Made by a program: the position numbers and the translations under genes. The notes under the pieces were generated by a model, which did not search any database, was not told where the DNA came from, and saw only the letters and a list, made by a program, of their open reading frames with translations. From a virus, in the IMG/VR virus record IMGVR_UViG_3300005466_000003, positions 1 to 61,732 of that record: DNA of 61,732 bases. One strand, written 5' to 3'. Below, one piece after another: positions 30,496 through 37,137 of this stretch (position 1 is the first letter of the stretch; each line of letters begins with the position of its first letter).

Positions 30496-30770
30496 TCCGC
30501 CTCCAGCGCCTTCCGCAGCACGTCACACAATCCCTTGGTAGTGGCCTCCGCGCAGCCGGTATGTCTATCCCACTTCAGTAGCTTCTGCGTGTCCCACGGG
30601 CCAGCAGAATGGAACATCAGGACAGCCTCAACTGCATCTCGCAGGCGGCTAGTCTGCTTTAGGGCTGTATCCCGCTCGCGAGTTAACTCCATCAGTCGCA
30701 CGGCCATATTACCTATGGTGTCAAGGATGGGGTGGCCGCAGTCCTCGACTACCTCTGTTTCACCCGTCAT
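30492..30770 (-). CDS. Paralogous small protein, copy B
   Basis: A 92-residue protein. Its C-terminal 55 residues match copy A (AVLMFHSAGPW, LKWDRHTGCAE, TTKGLCDVLRKALE) while the N-terminus differs. The duplication therefore covered the conserved domain and the upstream 26-bp segment. Unknown function. Confidence 0.75.
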   Translation of the reverse strand: MTGETEVVEDCGHPILDTIGNMAVRLMELTRERDTALKQTSRLRDAVEAVLMFHSAGPWDTQKLLKWDRHTGCAEATTKGLCDVLRKALEAE

Positions 30771-30796
30771 TTTGTGCTAGCCCCTCGCTTGCTTTG

Positions 30797-30822
30797 TATT
30801 TAACCAGTCAAGTTCCGATAAC
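30797..30822. repeat. 26-bp direct repeat, copy B
   Basis: Identical to 30277-30302 and 26 bp upstream (minus strand) of paralogue B. It holds TTGACT on the minus strand, but no -10 box is at the right distance before either gene, so an operator or part of a duplicated leader is more likely than a promoter. Confidence 0.9.
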
Positions 30823-30827
30823 GCGCA

Positions 30828-31043
30828 TTACGTCAGCCACAACGGCGCCTGGCCTAACCAGCTAACCCAGTCTTCGGGGTCTCTATCGTAGCCGTCGTCA
30901 TCATCCCGGCCTACCTCGTCGTCACCTTCATCCTCTGCCCCGTATAGCACCTCGTGCGCCCAGAGGTTCATCTCCTGGCAGTGCGGGCACAGATCCTCGC
31001 GGAAGCCCGCACAGGTGCATTCTCCCGCAGGAGCCGCTCTCAT
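30828..31043 (-). CDS. Small acidic Cys-containing protein
   Basis: A 71-residue protein from ATG 31043 (ATGA overlap). CTCAGFREDLCPHCQEM is a zinc-ribbon-like half, followed by a very acidic run (DEGDDEVGRDDDDGYDRD). Unknown. Confidence 0.66.
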   Translation of the reverse strand: MRAAPAGECTCAGFREDLCPHCQEMNLWAHEVLYGAEDEGDDEVGRDDDDGYDRDPEDWVSWLGQAPLWLT

Positions 31044-31294
31044 TCCGCCTTCCGATCCCAGCTCCACAGGAAGCTCTCGTGGGGCATCCGGCCATCCTCC
31101 ACGAGTGGCCTCCACTCTCTCGATTTCAGTACGGGGCAGGCAGGATGATGCTCATCCAAATCCGCCTTGGTGCGTTCCTGGCCGTCTTTGAGCCAGCGAG
31201 TGCAGATGCACTGCCTCGGGTCAGCGTCCAGGCTTCGCCTACAGTAATCAGTGATCATGTCGAGAACGTGCTTGTCGCTTATTCGCTCACTCAC
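31040..31294 (-). CDS. Small Cys/His protein (84 aa)
   Basis: From GTG 31294 (MSERISDK...). It has CICTRWL and HHPACPVL, possibly one zinc site, a helical start and an aromatic end. It overlaps both neighbours. Unknown. Confidence 0.66.
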   Translation of the reverse strand: MSERISDKHVLDMITDYCRRSLDADPRQCICTRWLKDGQERTKADLDEHHPACPVLKSREWRPLVEDGRMPHESFLWSWDRKAE

Positions 31295-31306
31295 CCCTCA
31301 CCCCTC
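31284..31306. repeat. 23-bp leader repeat, copy 1
   Basis: CGCTCACTCACCCCTCACCC plus CTC, identical to 31474-31496. On the minus strand it supplies the stop of one gene and the ribosome region (GAGGGGTGAGGGGTGAG) of the next. Confidence 0.85.
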
Positions 31307-31473
31307 TCACCTGACCCGTGCTCTTTCTGTTTTTGGACGGCCAACATCCAGTCGAGATTGGCTAACTCCGCCTGTTCCTTCCAGTGGTCGCGCTCCTTCG
31401 CCAATCGGTCGGCTAACTCGCGCAGTTCTTCTATCGTTCCAAAGTTGATCAGGTCGGACTCCTCTCTAGTCAT
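31291..31473 (-). CDS. Small coiled-coil protein
   Basis: A 60-residue protein (MTREESDLINFGTIEELRE...) with a helical body and a Gly/Glu end. ATG 31473 lies just after the 23-bp leader repeat. Unknown. Confidence 0.64.
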   Translation of the reverse strand: MTREESDLINFGTIEELRELADRLAKERDHWKEQAELANLDWMLAVQKQKEHGSGERGEG

Positions 31474-31496
31474 CGCTCACTCACCCCTCACCCCTC
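31474..31496. repeat. 23-bp leader repeat, copy 2
   Basis: Second copy of the sequence at 31284, 190 bp away. It suggests that a gene-boundary cassette was duplicated. Confidence 0.85.
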
Positions 31497-31679
31497 CTCG
31501 GCGCTCTCCACCAGTGCCCGCGCTGCAAGCTCCTCTCGGAAATGGGCTGCTTTCCATTCGCTGTCAGTGTTCGCCAGCCACATTTTTAGCTGCCACGTCG
31601 GGATGCGCCGTATATCTTCGCGGTGCTTGGCTCTCGCCTTTTTCCACTCCTCCTCGTTCATCGGGGCTACCTTTGGCAT
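31488..31679 (-). CDS. Small helical protein
   Basis: A 63-residue protein (PKVAPMNEEEWKKARAKHRE...) from one of two consecutive ATGs at 31682 and 31679; GGAGG precedes both. Mostly helical. Unknown. Confidence 0.66.
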   Translation of the reverse strand: MPKVAPMNEEEWKKARAKHREDIRRIPTWQLKMWLANTDSEWKAAHFREELAARALVESAEEG

Positions 31680-31710
31680 CATCGCTCCTCCGCCAGCGCC
31701 TGCGCCTGGC

Positions 31711-33276
31711 CTATCCCTTGACCACCACAAACGCCGCTGCACCGTAGCTTCCTACCGGAACCGCGAGCCCCTCGGCAGGCACCTTCCCCGCGAAGATAGG
31801 AGCCCCCCACAGGTCAGTAGGATCGAGTAAGCGCACGCTCTGCCCTTCCCACCCGGTGAGCTGCGCCTTCACCTGGCCCGTCTTCTGCCAGTCAGTGACG
31901 ACCAGATGCGCCCGGTTCGTGTCGTACTTGTTCGGCCGGAACGAGACAGTCGGCGTAGTCGGCTTCGCCGAGGGCGGCACGATCAGGTTCCCGTCCACGA
32001 TCTGCCCGCTCCCATCGCCCACGATCTCCAGCGTTCCGTTGAACCAGGTGTTGCGGCTGATCCTGGCCGGCGCCACCGGCGAGGAAGCCACTTGCACCCG
32101 CCCACCCGCGAACAGGTTCCCGATCAGCTCGTGACCCGCCGACGGTGAGGAAGAGAAGCCATCGCTGAACAGGCTCGGCTCGCCGCCGATGACGACGTTC
32201 CCTTCGGCGGTGATATTGCTCAACATCGGGCTCTCGCCATAGATGTGGAACTGGTAGCGGCCCGCCGCGTAGCTGCGCGTGTTGCGGTGGCAGAAGATGT
32301 TCTCTCGAGCATACTTCCGGTAGCTGCCAGGCGGGTTCTGCATGTAAGCGCCGTGGCCGTGGCCTCTGTCTGTCCCGACCCAACCGTTATCACCGATCCA
32401 GCAGCCGTACATCTCGAACTCCCTGGACGGCTGCCAGATCGACGCTCCCTGCCGGTTGCCCTTCCCCTGCTGATCGTTCTGTGCGCCGAGCAAGCAGTTG
32501 ATGCACTTGTTTCCTGCCCCACCCGAGTAGACGTGGATACCGCCGCGAGGACTGCCTGCCGGTGACGGGTTGCTCCCGCTCGTGCCGAACGGCTTCGCTT
32601 CCGAGACGATGAACTCTAGATCCTGCAGCCACACGTCATGACTGCCGCCCCACCACGCCAGCCCGCCGTCAATGATCGCTCGAGCGCCTGGCGCGGCACG
32701 GAACACGAGCGGCTTCGCGGGCGTGCCCGAGACAGTCATCAGGTAGCCGACGCCTTCGCTGTCGAGCTGCGGCGCGTGGTAGGTGCCCGGCAAGAGGTAG
32801 ACGGTGCCGCCCGCCGCAAGCTTTGAGGCGAGCTTCCCGGTCAGCGCGTCCATGATCGTCCAGGGGTTATCCTGCGCTCCGGTGCCGGTTGACTTGGCGT
32901 CGAAGGCCACATAGCCGAGCGTGCCCTCGGGCGTCGGCGTCGGCGGGACTGGGCCGGGAGTAGGGGTCGGGACCGGCGTCGGAGTAGGCGTCGGTGTTGG
33001 GATGGGCGTAGGAACCGGCGTCGGGGTCGGTGCGGCGGCTGGCTCACCCACCAACTCGCAGTAGCCGCCGGTGACGACGGTTTCGGTGAGCACCTGGCGC
33101 GGGACGTTCAGGTTGGGGCGGGTCGTGACCTGCACCTTCCACGACCCCGAGAGCCAGCGGCCGTGCCACTGCTGGCCGGCTCCCGGCGCTTCCGCTCCCG
33201 GCGCGGTCTCCTCGGTCTGGAGCGACGCCAAGACCGGCGCTTCTTCGTTATGGCCGTGGGTTGACTGCTTGTTCAC
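31711..33276 (-). CDS. Beta-helix protein with Pro-Thr linker
   Basis: A 521-residue protein from GTG 33276 (AAGGAG 11 nt before); the frame extends further but into a HNH gene. Domain order: N-terminal segment with WHGRWLSGSWKVQVTTRPN, a Pro-Thr linker of about 40 residues, then a parallel beta-helix from YVAFDAKSTGTGAQDNPW through PGTYHAPQLDSEG and repeated Asn-rich turns, ending in a small beta domain. It resembles polysaccharide lyase or tailspike folds. It shares the Pro-Thr linker style with the papain-CAP gene. Catalytic residues are not identified. It lies outside the tail gene block. Confidence 0.8.
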   Translation of the reverse strand: MNKQSTHGHNEEAPVLASLQTEETAPGAEAPGAGQQWHGRWLSGSWKVQVTTRPNLNVPRQVLTETVVTGGYCELVGEPAAAPTPTPVPTPIPTPTPTPTPVPTPTPGPVPPTPTPEGTLGYVAFDAKSTGTGAQDNPWTIMDALTGKLASKLAAGGTVYLLPGTYHAPQLDSEGVGYLMTVSGTPAKPLVFRAAPGARAIIDGGLAWWGGSHDVWLQDLEFIVSEAKPFGTSGSNPSPAGSPRGGIHVYSGGAGNKCINCLLGAQNDQQGKGNRQGASIWQPSREFEMYGCWIGDNGWVGTDRGHGHGAYMQNPPGSYRKYARENIFCHRNTRSYAAGRYQFHIYGESPMLSNITAEGNVVIGGEPSLFSDGFSSSPSAGHELIGNLFAGGRVQVASSPVAPARISRNTWFNGTLEIVGDGSGQIVDGNLIVPPSAKPTTPTVSFRPNKYDTNRAHLVVTDWQKTGQVKAQLTGWEGQSVRLLDPTDLWGAPIFAGKVPAEGLAVPVGSYGAAAFVVVKG

Positions 33277-33283
33277 GTTACTT

Positions 33284-33725
33284 TTAACTCCTTTGCTTTC
33301 GTGCACGAGGCGATTGGTTGCGCATGCAAGTCCGGCAGCGGCGCAAGCCCCCAGGGGTTCGGTAGGTATTAATTTCGTCGTACGCATGCCCGTTCACGCA
33401 GTGCGCACGACGCCATATCCTTGGGCTTAATCGAACTCCCCAGTTATCGTGCAGCTTCGGATGCTCTGATCGGGTCGTCCAAATCAGATGCTCAGGATTG
33501 ACACAGAGTTTGTTCTCACAGGTGTGATGCGCTATCTTTCCTGGCGGAAAGGCTCCCTTGAGAAACATCCAAGCCCACCGATGAGCGCAATCTTGAACAC
33601 CTCGGTTGTGACCTCCGCTGACATAAGAGCCATATCCGCCTTTGATCCCCCGCCTGCCATAGCCAGCAGCCCGTCGGCTGGACAATAAACTTGCTTTCAA
33701 ATCGAGCCCAGGAGTCTTTTCTCAT
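33284..33725 (-). pseudogene. HNH endonuclease with a frameshift
   Basis: The N-terminal part reads MRKDSWARFESKFIVQPTGC with WLWQAG in one frame. The rest (GGYGSYVSGG, CAHRWAWMFLKGAFPPG, HHTCENKLCVNPEHL, then NGHAYDEINTYRT) reads in another frame. Removing one base from the run of five G on the minus strand (near 33650) restores a normal HNH_3-type nuclease. It is either an inactivated gene, a sequence error, or a frameshifted gene. It overlaps the next upstream gene by 4 nt. Confidence 0.78.
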
Positions 33726-34186
33726 GACTGCTCCTTTACTTGCAACGGTAAACGCGGCTGAATCGCCGCTAATCGTTTCTCGCGGTTTCGGCGGGCGACC
33801 CGCTGGTGCATCTCCACGTCATGCCGCAGGTGGTCATACTGGCAGAGCGCCCGAAGGTTTGAGTCGCGACAATCCATCGGCCGGTGATTGAGGTGGGCCA
33901 CCGTGAGTACAATCACAATCCCTCGCTCTCCGTTCGGTCCCAGGCCATCACAGCACTCGTTGAGATGCTTCACGCCTGACAGAGCCTCGGCATAGGGCAG
34001 TTCTCCCATCGCTGCCTTGTCGTGCCACTCATTGCCTCCGGTGATGTGAAACCGGCCCGCTGCGTCCCTCCAGCCGACGCTGTAGTTCCGCACCCCACAG
34101 CGTTCGCAGCGGTTCTTCGCCCGCTCAAGGATGCGCTGGCGGATCTGCGGCCACGTTTTTGGATACAACTCCCGCTTGAACGCCAT
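33722..34186 (-). CDS. HNH endonuclease
   Basis: A 154-residue protein of the classical HNH pattern: CERCGVRNYSVG, a mid loop with NEWHDKAAMGELPYAEA, then VLTVAHLNHRPMDCRDSNLR and LCQYDHLRHD, giving metal-binding Cys and His. It could be a homing nuclease or a packaging-associated HNH. It overlaps the zinc-knuckle gene by 65 nt. A GTGAAGG site precedes the ATG. Confidence 0.87.
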   Translation of the reverse strand: MAFKRELYPKTWPQIRQRILERAKNRCERCGVRNYSVGWRDAAGRFHITGGNEWHDKAAMGELPYAEALSGVKHLNECCDGLGPNGERGIVIVLTVAHLNHRPMDCRDSNLRALCQYDHLRHDVEMHQRVARRNREKRLAAIQPRLPLQVKEQS

Positions 34187-34757
34187 CCTTCACCTGCAAC
34201 TTCCTCCGTCGCTTGATCCGGCCCAGGAGCCGTGCCGCCGCATCGCCCTGCTGATAGGCTTTCCTCCAGGCAGTCCGCATCGAGTTACACGACCGGCAAT
34301 AGGACATAGTTTTCACGCGGGCACGCACACCGCAGCGAGCACAGGGCGCCTGGTTGCGGTTGGCAGCCCGGTGCTGGCGCAGGCAGTCCGTGCAGCGCTG
34401 GTTCATGCGCCCTTGCGGCAATGGCTGCGAGCAATCCCGGCACAGACGCGGCGCAGCGGCTAGCAGGGCGCGGCAGGTGTCCTCGTAGACCAGATGCCGG
34501 CATTCTCCACAGCGGCTCTGTCGCCACCCGGCGGCCAGCGGTTTGCGGCACAGGTAACAGAGGCGGCCACTCCGAGCGAAATCGATCTCATGCCGGACGC
34601 GATGGCAGTCGGTACAATGGCGTCCCGCTCTTGGTCGGTCCATTCGCACTCCGCACCGCTGGCAAAACCACGGCAGGCAAACGCTGCAGACCTGATGCCG
34701 GCTATTCGAGCTTGCCGGCTTCCCGCACTCGCGGCAAGGCGGTTTAGCGGCTGGCAT
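34125..34757 (-). CDS. Multi-zinc-knuckle protein
   Basis: A 210-residue protein built from about five C-x2-C ... C-x2-C zinc ribbons: CRECGKPA/CSVCLPW, CQRCGVRM/CTDCHRV, CYLCRKPL/CGECRHL, CRDCSQPL/CTDCLRQ, CARCGVRA/CRSCNSM. The C-terminus is Arg/Lys-rich. Each ribbon is 25-30 residues. It overlaps the sigma factor gene by 14 nt at its start, and so is co-expressed. It could bind DNA, RNA or the transcription machinery. The HNH gene at 50706 has the same ribbon series. Confidence 0.82.
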   Translation of the reverse strand: MPAAKPPCRECGKPASSNSRHQVCSVCLPWFCQRCGVRMDRPRAGRHCTDCHRVRHEIDFARSGRLCYLCRKPLAAGWRQSRCGECRHLVYEDTCRALLAAAPRLCRDCSQPLPQGRMNQRCTDCLRQHRAANRNQAPCARCGVRARVKTMSYCRSCNSMRTAWRKAYQQGDAAARLLGRIKRRRKLQVKDGVQAGVVSKNVAADPPAHP

Positions 34758-35421
34758 AGCTGCCCTCCCACCCTGACAGCCAGCTCCGGAGCTGCGAGAG
34801 CGTCTCCTCGTGGACCTGGTGCGCTCTGGACTCCGAGAAGCCGAGCCGCTCGCTGATCACGCGGAACGACTTGTTCTCCCAATAGTAGATGTGGATGAGC
34901 TTCTTCTGCCGCCGGGGCAGAAAATCCACCAGTCGGCCGACGACCGCCCGCGCTATCGCGATGGTCGCCTCCTCCTCGGTGTCCGCGTCCGGATCAGCGA
35001 GGCGCTCCGAGAGCGGCAGGTCATCGCTGCCGGCCGGATCAATCATCGCGTCCTCAAGCGAAACGACCTCAATCAACTCGACCTCTTCCCCGGCGCGGAT
35101 CTGCTGGCGCACCGAGCGCGGCACCCAGTCATCCCGTCTGAGCCATTCGAGCATCCCCCCCCGGATGTGCTGAAGCGCGAACGTCATGAACAGCACCCCC
35201 CTCGCCGGGTCGTACTTGTCCACGGCTTTGCAGAGCGCCAGTCGCCCCTCTCCCTCTATCTCGTCCCAGAGTGCCTCTCTGACGGCTTTTGCGACGCGTT
35301 TCCGGGTGATGGGAATGAGATAGGCATAGGCCAGGATCAGGCGCTCACGCGCCTTCTCGCAGCCGTTCTCTTTGAATTGCCGCCAGAGGACCGCCTCCTC
35401 GGCCCTGGTGAGCCGCGTCAT
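34744..35421 (-). CDS. RNA polymerase sigma factor, FliA/WhiG-like
   Basis: A 225-residue sigma-70-family factor from ATG 35421 (overlapping the upstream stop). Region 2: RERLILAYAYLIPITRKRVA, then EGEGRLALCKAVDKYDPARG, FMTFALQHIRGGMLEWLRRD with the -10-recognition end. A short acidic linker replaces region 3 partly. Region 4: LPRRQKKLIHIYYWENKSFR, ISERLGFSESRAHQVHEETL as the -35 HTH. Region 1 is missing, as in alternative sigma factors of the flagellar/sporulation group. It should redirect host RNA polymerase to late phage promoters. Confidence 0.9.
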   Translation of the reverse strand: MTRLTRAEEAVLWRQFKENGCEKARERLILAYAYLIPITRKRVAKAVREALWDEIEGEGRLALCKAVDKYDPARGVLFMTFALQHIRGGMLEWLRRDDWVPRSVRQQIRAGEEVELIEVVSLEDAMIDPAGSDDLPLSERLADPDADTEEEATIAIARAVVGRLVDFLPRRQKKLIHIYYWENKSFRVISERLGFSESRAHQVHEETLSQLRSWLSGWEGSYASR

Positions 35422-35609
35422 ATCTCTCCCTCGTCCTTCCACCGATCCAAAATCTCAAGCAGCTCATCTCTGCGTTCGGCGGGCAGCGTGGTCTCGATCC
35501 GCAGATACCCGGAAGCGTCCTGCCGCTCGCTCCCGCACAACTCCAGGCGCAGCAGGTAGTGGTCCCGCTCGCGAGCGAGAATGCGGATGGCACGTTCAAT
35601 GCGGATCAT
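35418..35609 (-). CDS. Small helical protein before sigma factor
   Basis: A 63-residue protein (MIRIERAIRILARERDHYLL...), ATG 35609 overlapping the upstream TGA. Arg/Glu-rich, with TTLPAERRDELLEILDRW at the end. It overlaps the sigma gene by 4 nt. It might be an anti-sigma or co-factor by position (inference). Confidence 0.65.
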   Translation of the reverse strand: MIRIERAIRILARERDHYLLRLELCGSERQDASGYLRIETTLPAERRDELLEILDRWKDEGEI

Positions 35610-35725
35610 CCGAAGCAGACCCATTCGACATGCCAGATCGTCGCTTCAGGATGACTTTCTTCTGCCGCTTCAATCCATGCCAGCAATTCGTCGAGATCCT
35701 GCGGCTGGAACGCTCTACTCTTCAC
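35606..35725 (-). CDS. 39-residue peptide
   Basis: GTG 35725 overlaps the preceding stop as GTGA, and its TGA overlaps the next ATG. Sequence KSRAFQPQDLDELLAWIEAA and then an aromatic HVEWVCFG. Support is by overlap on both sides. Unknown function. Confidence 0.55.
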   Translation of the reverse strand: MKSRAFQPQDLDELLAWIEAAEESHPEATIWHVEWVCFG

Positions 35726-35934
35726 TCGTCGCACCGCGCATCGGCGATGCAAACCTCGTTTACGGCATCCGGCCGCACCCCAAGGCCCACGTCCAGGTAG
35801 TAGAACACCGCGCTCAATTCATCGCCGCCGCCGAAGTCCTGGCCGACCGTGACGGTGTGCATGATCCGCCGTTCAGCTAGCCATGGCACGCCCAGCACCG
35901 CGTTGACCTGCTCGACGAACTCCTTGACCGTCAT
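35722..35934 (-). CDS. Small protein (70 aa)
   Basis: Starts MTVKEFVEQVNAVLGVPW at ATG 35934; ATGA overlap with the next gene upstream. Contains QDFGGGDELSAVFYYLDVG. Alpha-beta, no known family. Confidence 0.66.
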   Translation of the reverse strand: MTVKEFVEQVNAVLGVPWLAERRIMHTVTVGQDFGGGDELSAVFYYLDVGLGVRPDAVNEVCIADARCDE

Positions 35935-36149
35935 CGTCGCCTTCCTTTGTGCTCGATCAGCCGCTGCCGTAGCGCCATTTCCCGGCGTATCCACTCCCGC
36001 CGCTCATCCGGCGGATAGACGTGAGCCATCGCCTCCGCGTGCTCGGTCCAATCCTGGTAGGCCGCTGCGCTCCGCTCACGCCGATTGAGCCGCTCCAGCA
36101 CCCGGCCAAAGAGGATACTTTCCTCGTCAGAGAGTAACGGCTGCATCAC
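35931..36149 (-). CDS. Small Arg-rich helical protein
   Basis: A 72-residue protein (SDEESILFGRVLERLNRRE...), charged and helical, start at ATG 36149 or 36146. Overlaps both neighbours. Unknown. Confidence 0.65.
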   Translation of the reverse strand: MMQPLLSDEESILFGRVLERLNRRERSAAAYQDWTEHAEAMAHVYPPDERREWIRREMALRQRLIEHKGRRR

Positions 36150-36433
36150 TCGCGCTTTCGTTCTCGGATAGCCGCCAGCCGGACCAATCGCCCCGTCGTG
36201 TACTCAAGCACCCCGCCATCAGGACGGACAGCCTGCCATGACTTTCGCGCTTCCTCCATCCTGCGGCCCACCTCATCCCAGAGCCGCCTTCTCATCCAGA
36301 GCGTTTGACTGCCGCCCGGCTCTTGGATCAGTTCCTCGGCAGCAGTCACCGCGTGCCGAAGATCGTCCAGCATCTCCTCTAACAGCCGTTTCTCCTGTAG
36401 GTAGAACTCTTCGAGGTGCTCTTCTCGGGTCAT
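36146..36433 (-). CDS. Coiled-coil protein (95 aa)
   Basis: Reads MTREEHLEEFYLQEKRLLEE with a long helix, a Gly/Ser break, and a C-terminal basic end. Overlaps neighbours by 4 nt. Unknown. Confidence 0.65.
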   Translation of the reverse strand: MTREEHLEEFYLQEKRLLEEMLDDLRHAVTAAEELIQEPGGSQTLWMRRRLWDEVGRRMEEARKSWQAVRPDGGVLEYTTGRLVRLAAIRERKRE

Positions 36434-36894
36434 CCCGTCTCCAGCAGCAGTCCGCGTGGCGTCACCTCCTCGCCGGTGATCTCCTCGACGGCCAGTAGCG
36501 CCTTCCGGAAGGCACCCTCGGCCAGGCGGGTAGCAGTGGCATCATAAGCGTCCCGTTCAAGCACTGCCTTTCGGCGGGCCTTCCACTCGGGGCTTTCCAG
36601 ATACCGATTGTAGAGCCGCCACCAGTGGTCGGTATCCTGCTGGCGCAATTCCTGAAGCCGCGCCGTCATCTTCGCCTGATGTGCTTCTCGCAGTCCCTGG
36701 TCGAACTCGGCTAGCCCCCGGAGGAGCTGCATCCCTGGGATTGTCTCCTTCTTGACGAACCCGCAATTGTGCCCGCACTGAAGACACTGTTTCGCGTACT
36801 GAACCCGACCGCCCGCAACGATCATCTTGCGGATCTCAACCGCCTCATGGTTGCAGGCAAACTCCTCCTGAACGACCTCCCATCCTGTGGACAT
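36430..36894 (-). CDS. Zinc-binding protein with HNH-like remnant
   Basis: A 154-residue protein. N-terminal half: FACNHEAVEIRKM and CLQCGHNCGFVKK, a zinc ribbon. The C-terminal half contains YLESPEWKARRKAVLERD, the leader typical of HNH nucleases ('YL.SPEW..RR..VLERD'), but the CxxC and the HNH motif that should follow are absent. It may be a degraded or repurposed nuclease, or a similar fold without catalysis. It is the first gene left of the AT-rich island. Confidence 0.68.
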   Translation of the reverse strand: MSTGWEVVQEEFACNHEAVEIRKMIVAGGRVQYAKQCLQCGHNCGFVKKETIPGMQLLRGLAEFDQGLREAHQAKMTARLQELRQQDTDHWWRLYNRYLESPEWKARRKAVLERDAYDATATRLAEGAFRKALLAVEEITGEEVTPRGLLLETG

Positions 36895-37137
36895 CCCCTC
36901 ATCCCTTCGTCGCTTTTGCGCTCTTTTTGGCGCCTTGAATTGTGTAGATACTGTAGAGAGGTCCTTATGTCTTCAAATGTGGGCTATTCTGTACAGCCAC
37001 ATGATCAACTATGTTTTTAATTTAGTATATTGTGTATATAGAGAGCGAGCATATCCGATGACCTATACTCTTATGTCTGCTCCCTATCTACAAAATCTAC
37101 AAAGGCGGTCGGCCGTGCCTGCGAATATATGGATACG
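36895..37137. other. AT-rich island with inverted repeats, candidate replication origin
   Basis: A 243-bp non-coding stretch clearly richer in A/T than the rest of the genome, next to the DUF3987 primase/helicase gene. It holds TGTAGATACTGTAGA, ATCTACAAAATCTACAAA and short runs such as AATTTAGTATATTGTGTATA. One arm of a 21-bp inverted repeat begins it; the other is in the end of the primase gene. Six TGTAGA/TCTACA units occur within 230 bp, like iterons. The plus-strand open frame here (36887-37141) is judged a shadow. Confidence 0.6.
36937..36957. repeat. 21-bp inverted repeat, left arm
   Basis: GAATTGTGTAGATACTGTAG followed by A. It pairs perfectly with 37148-37168 across 190 bp of AT-rich DNA. 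Confidence 0.9.
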
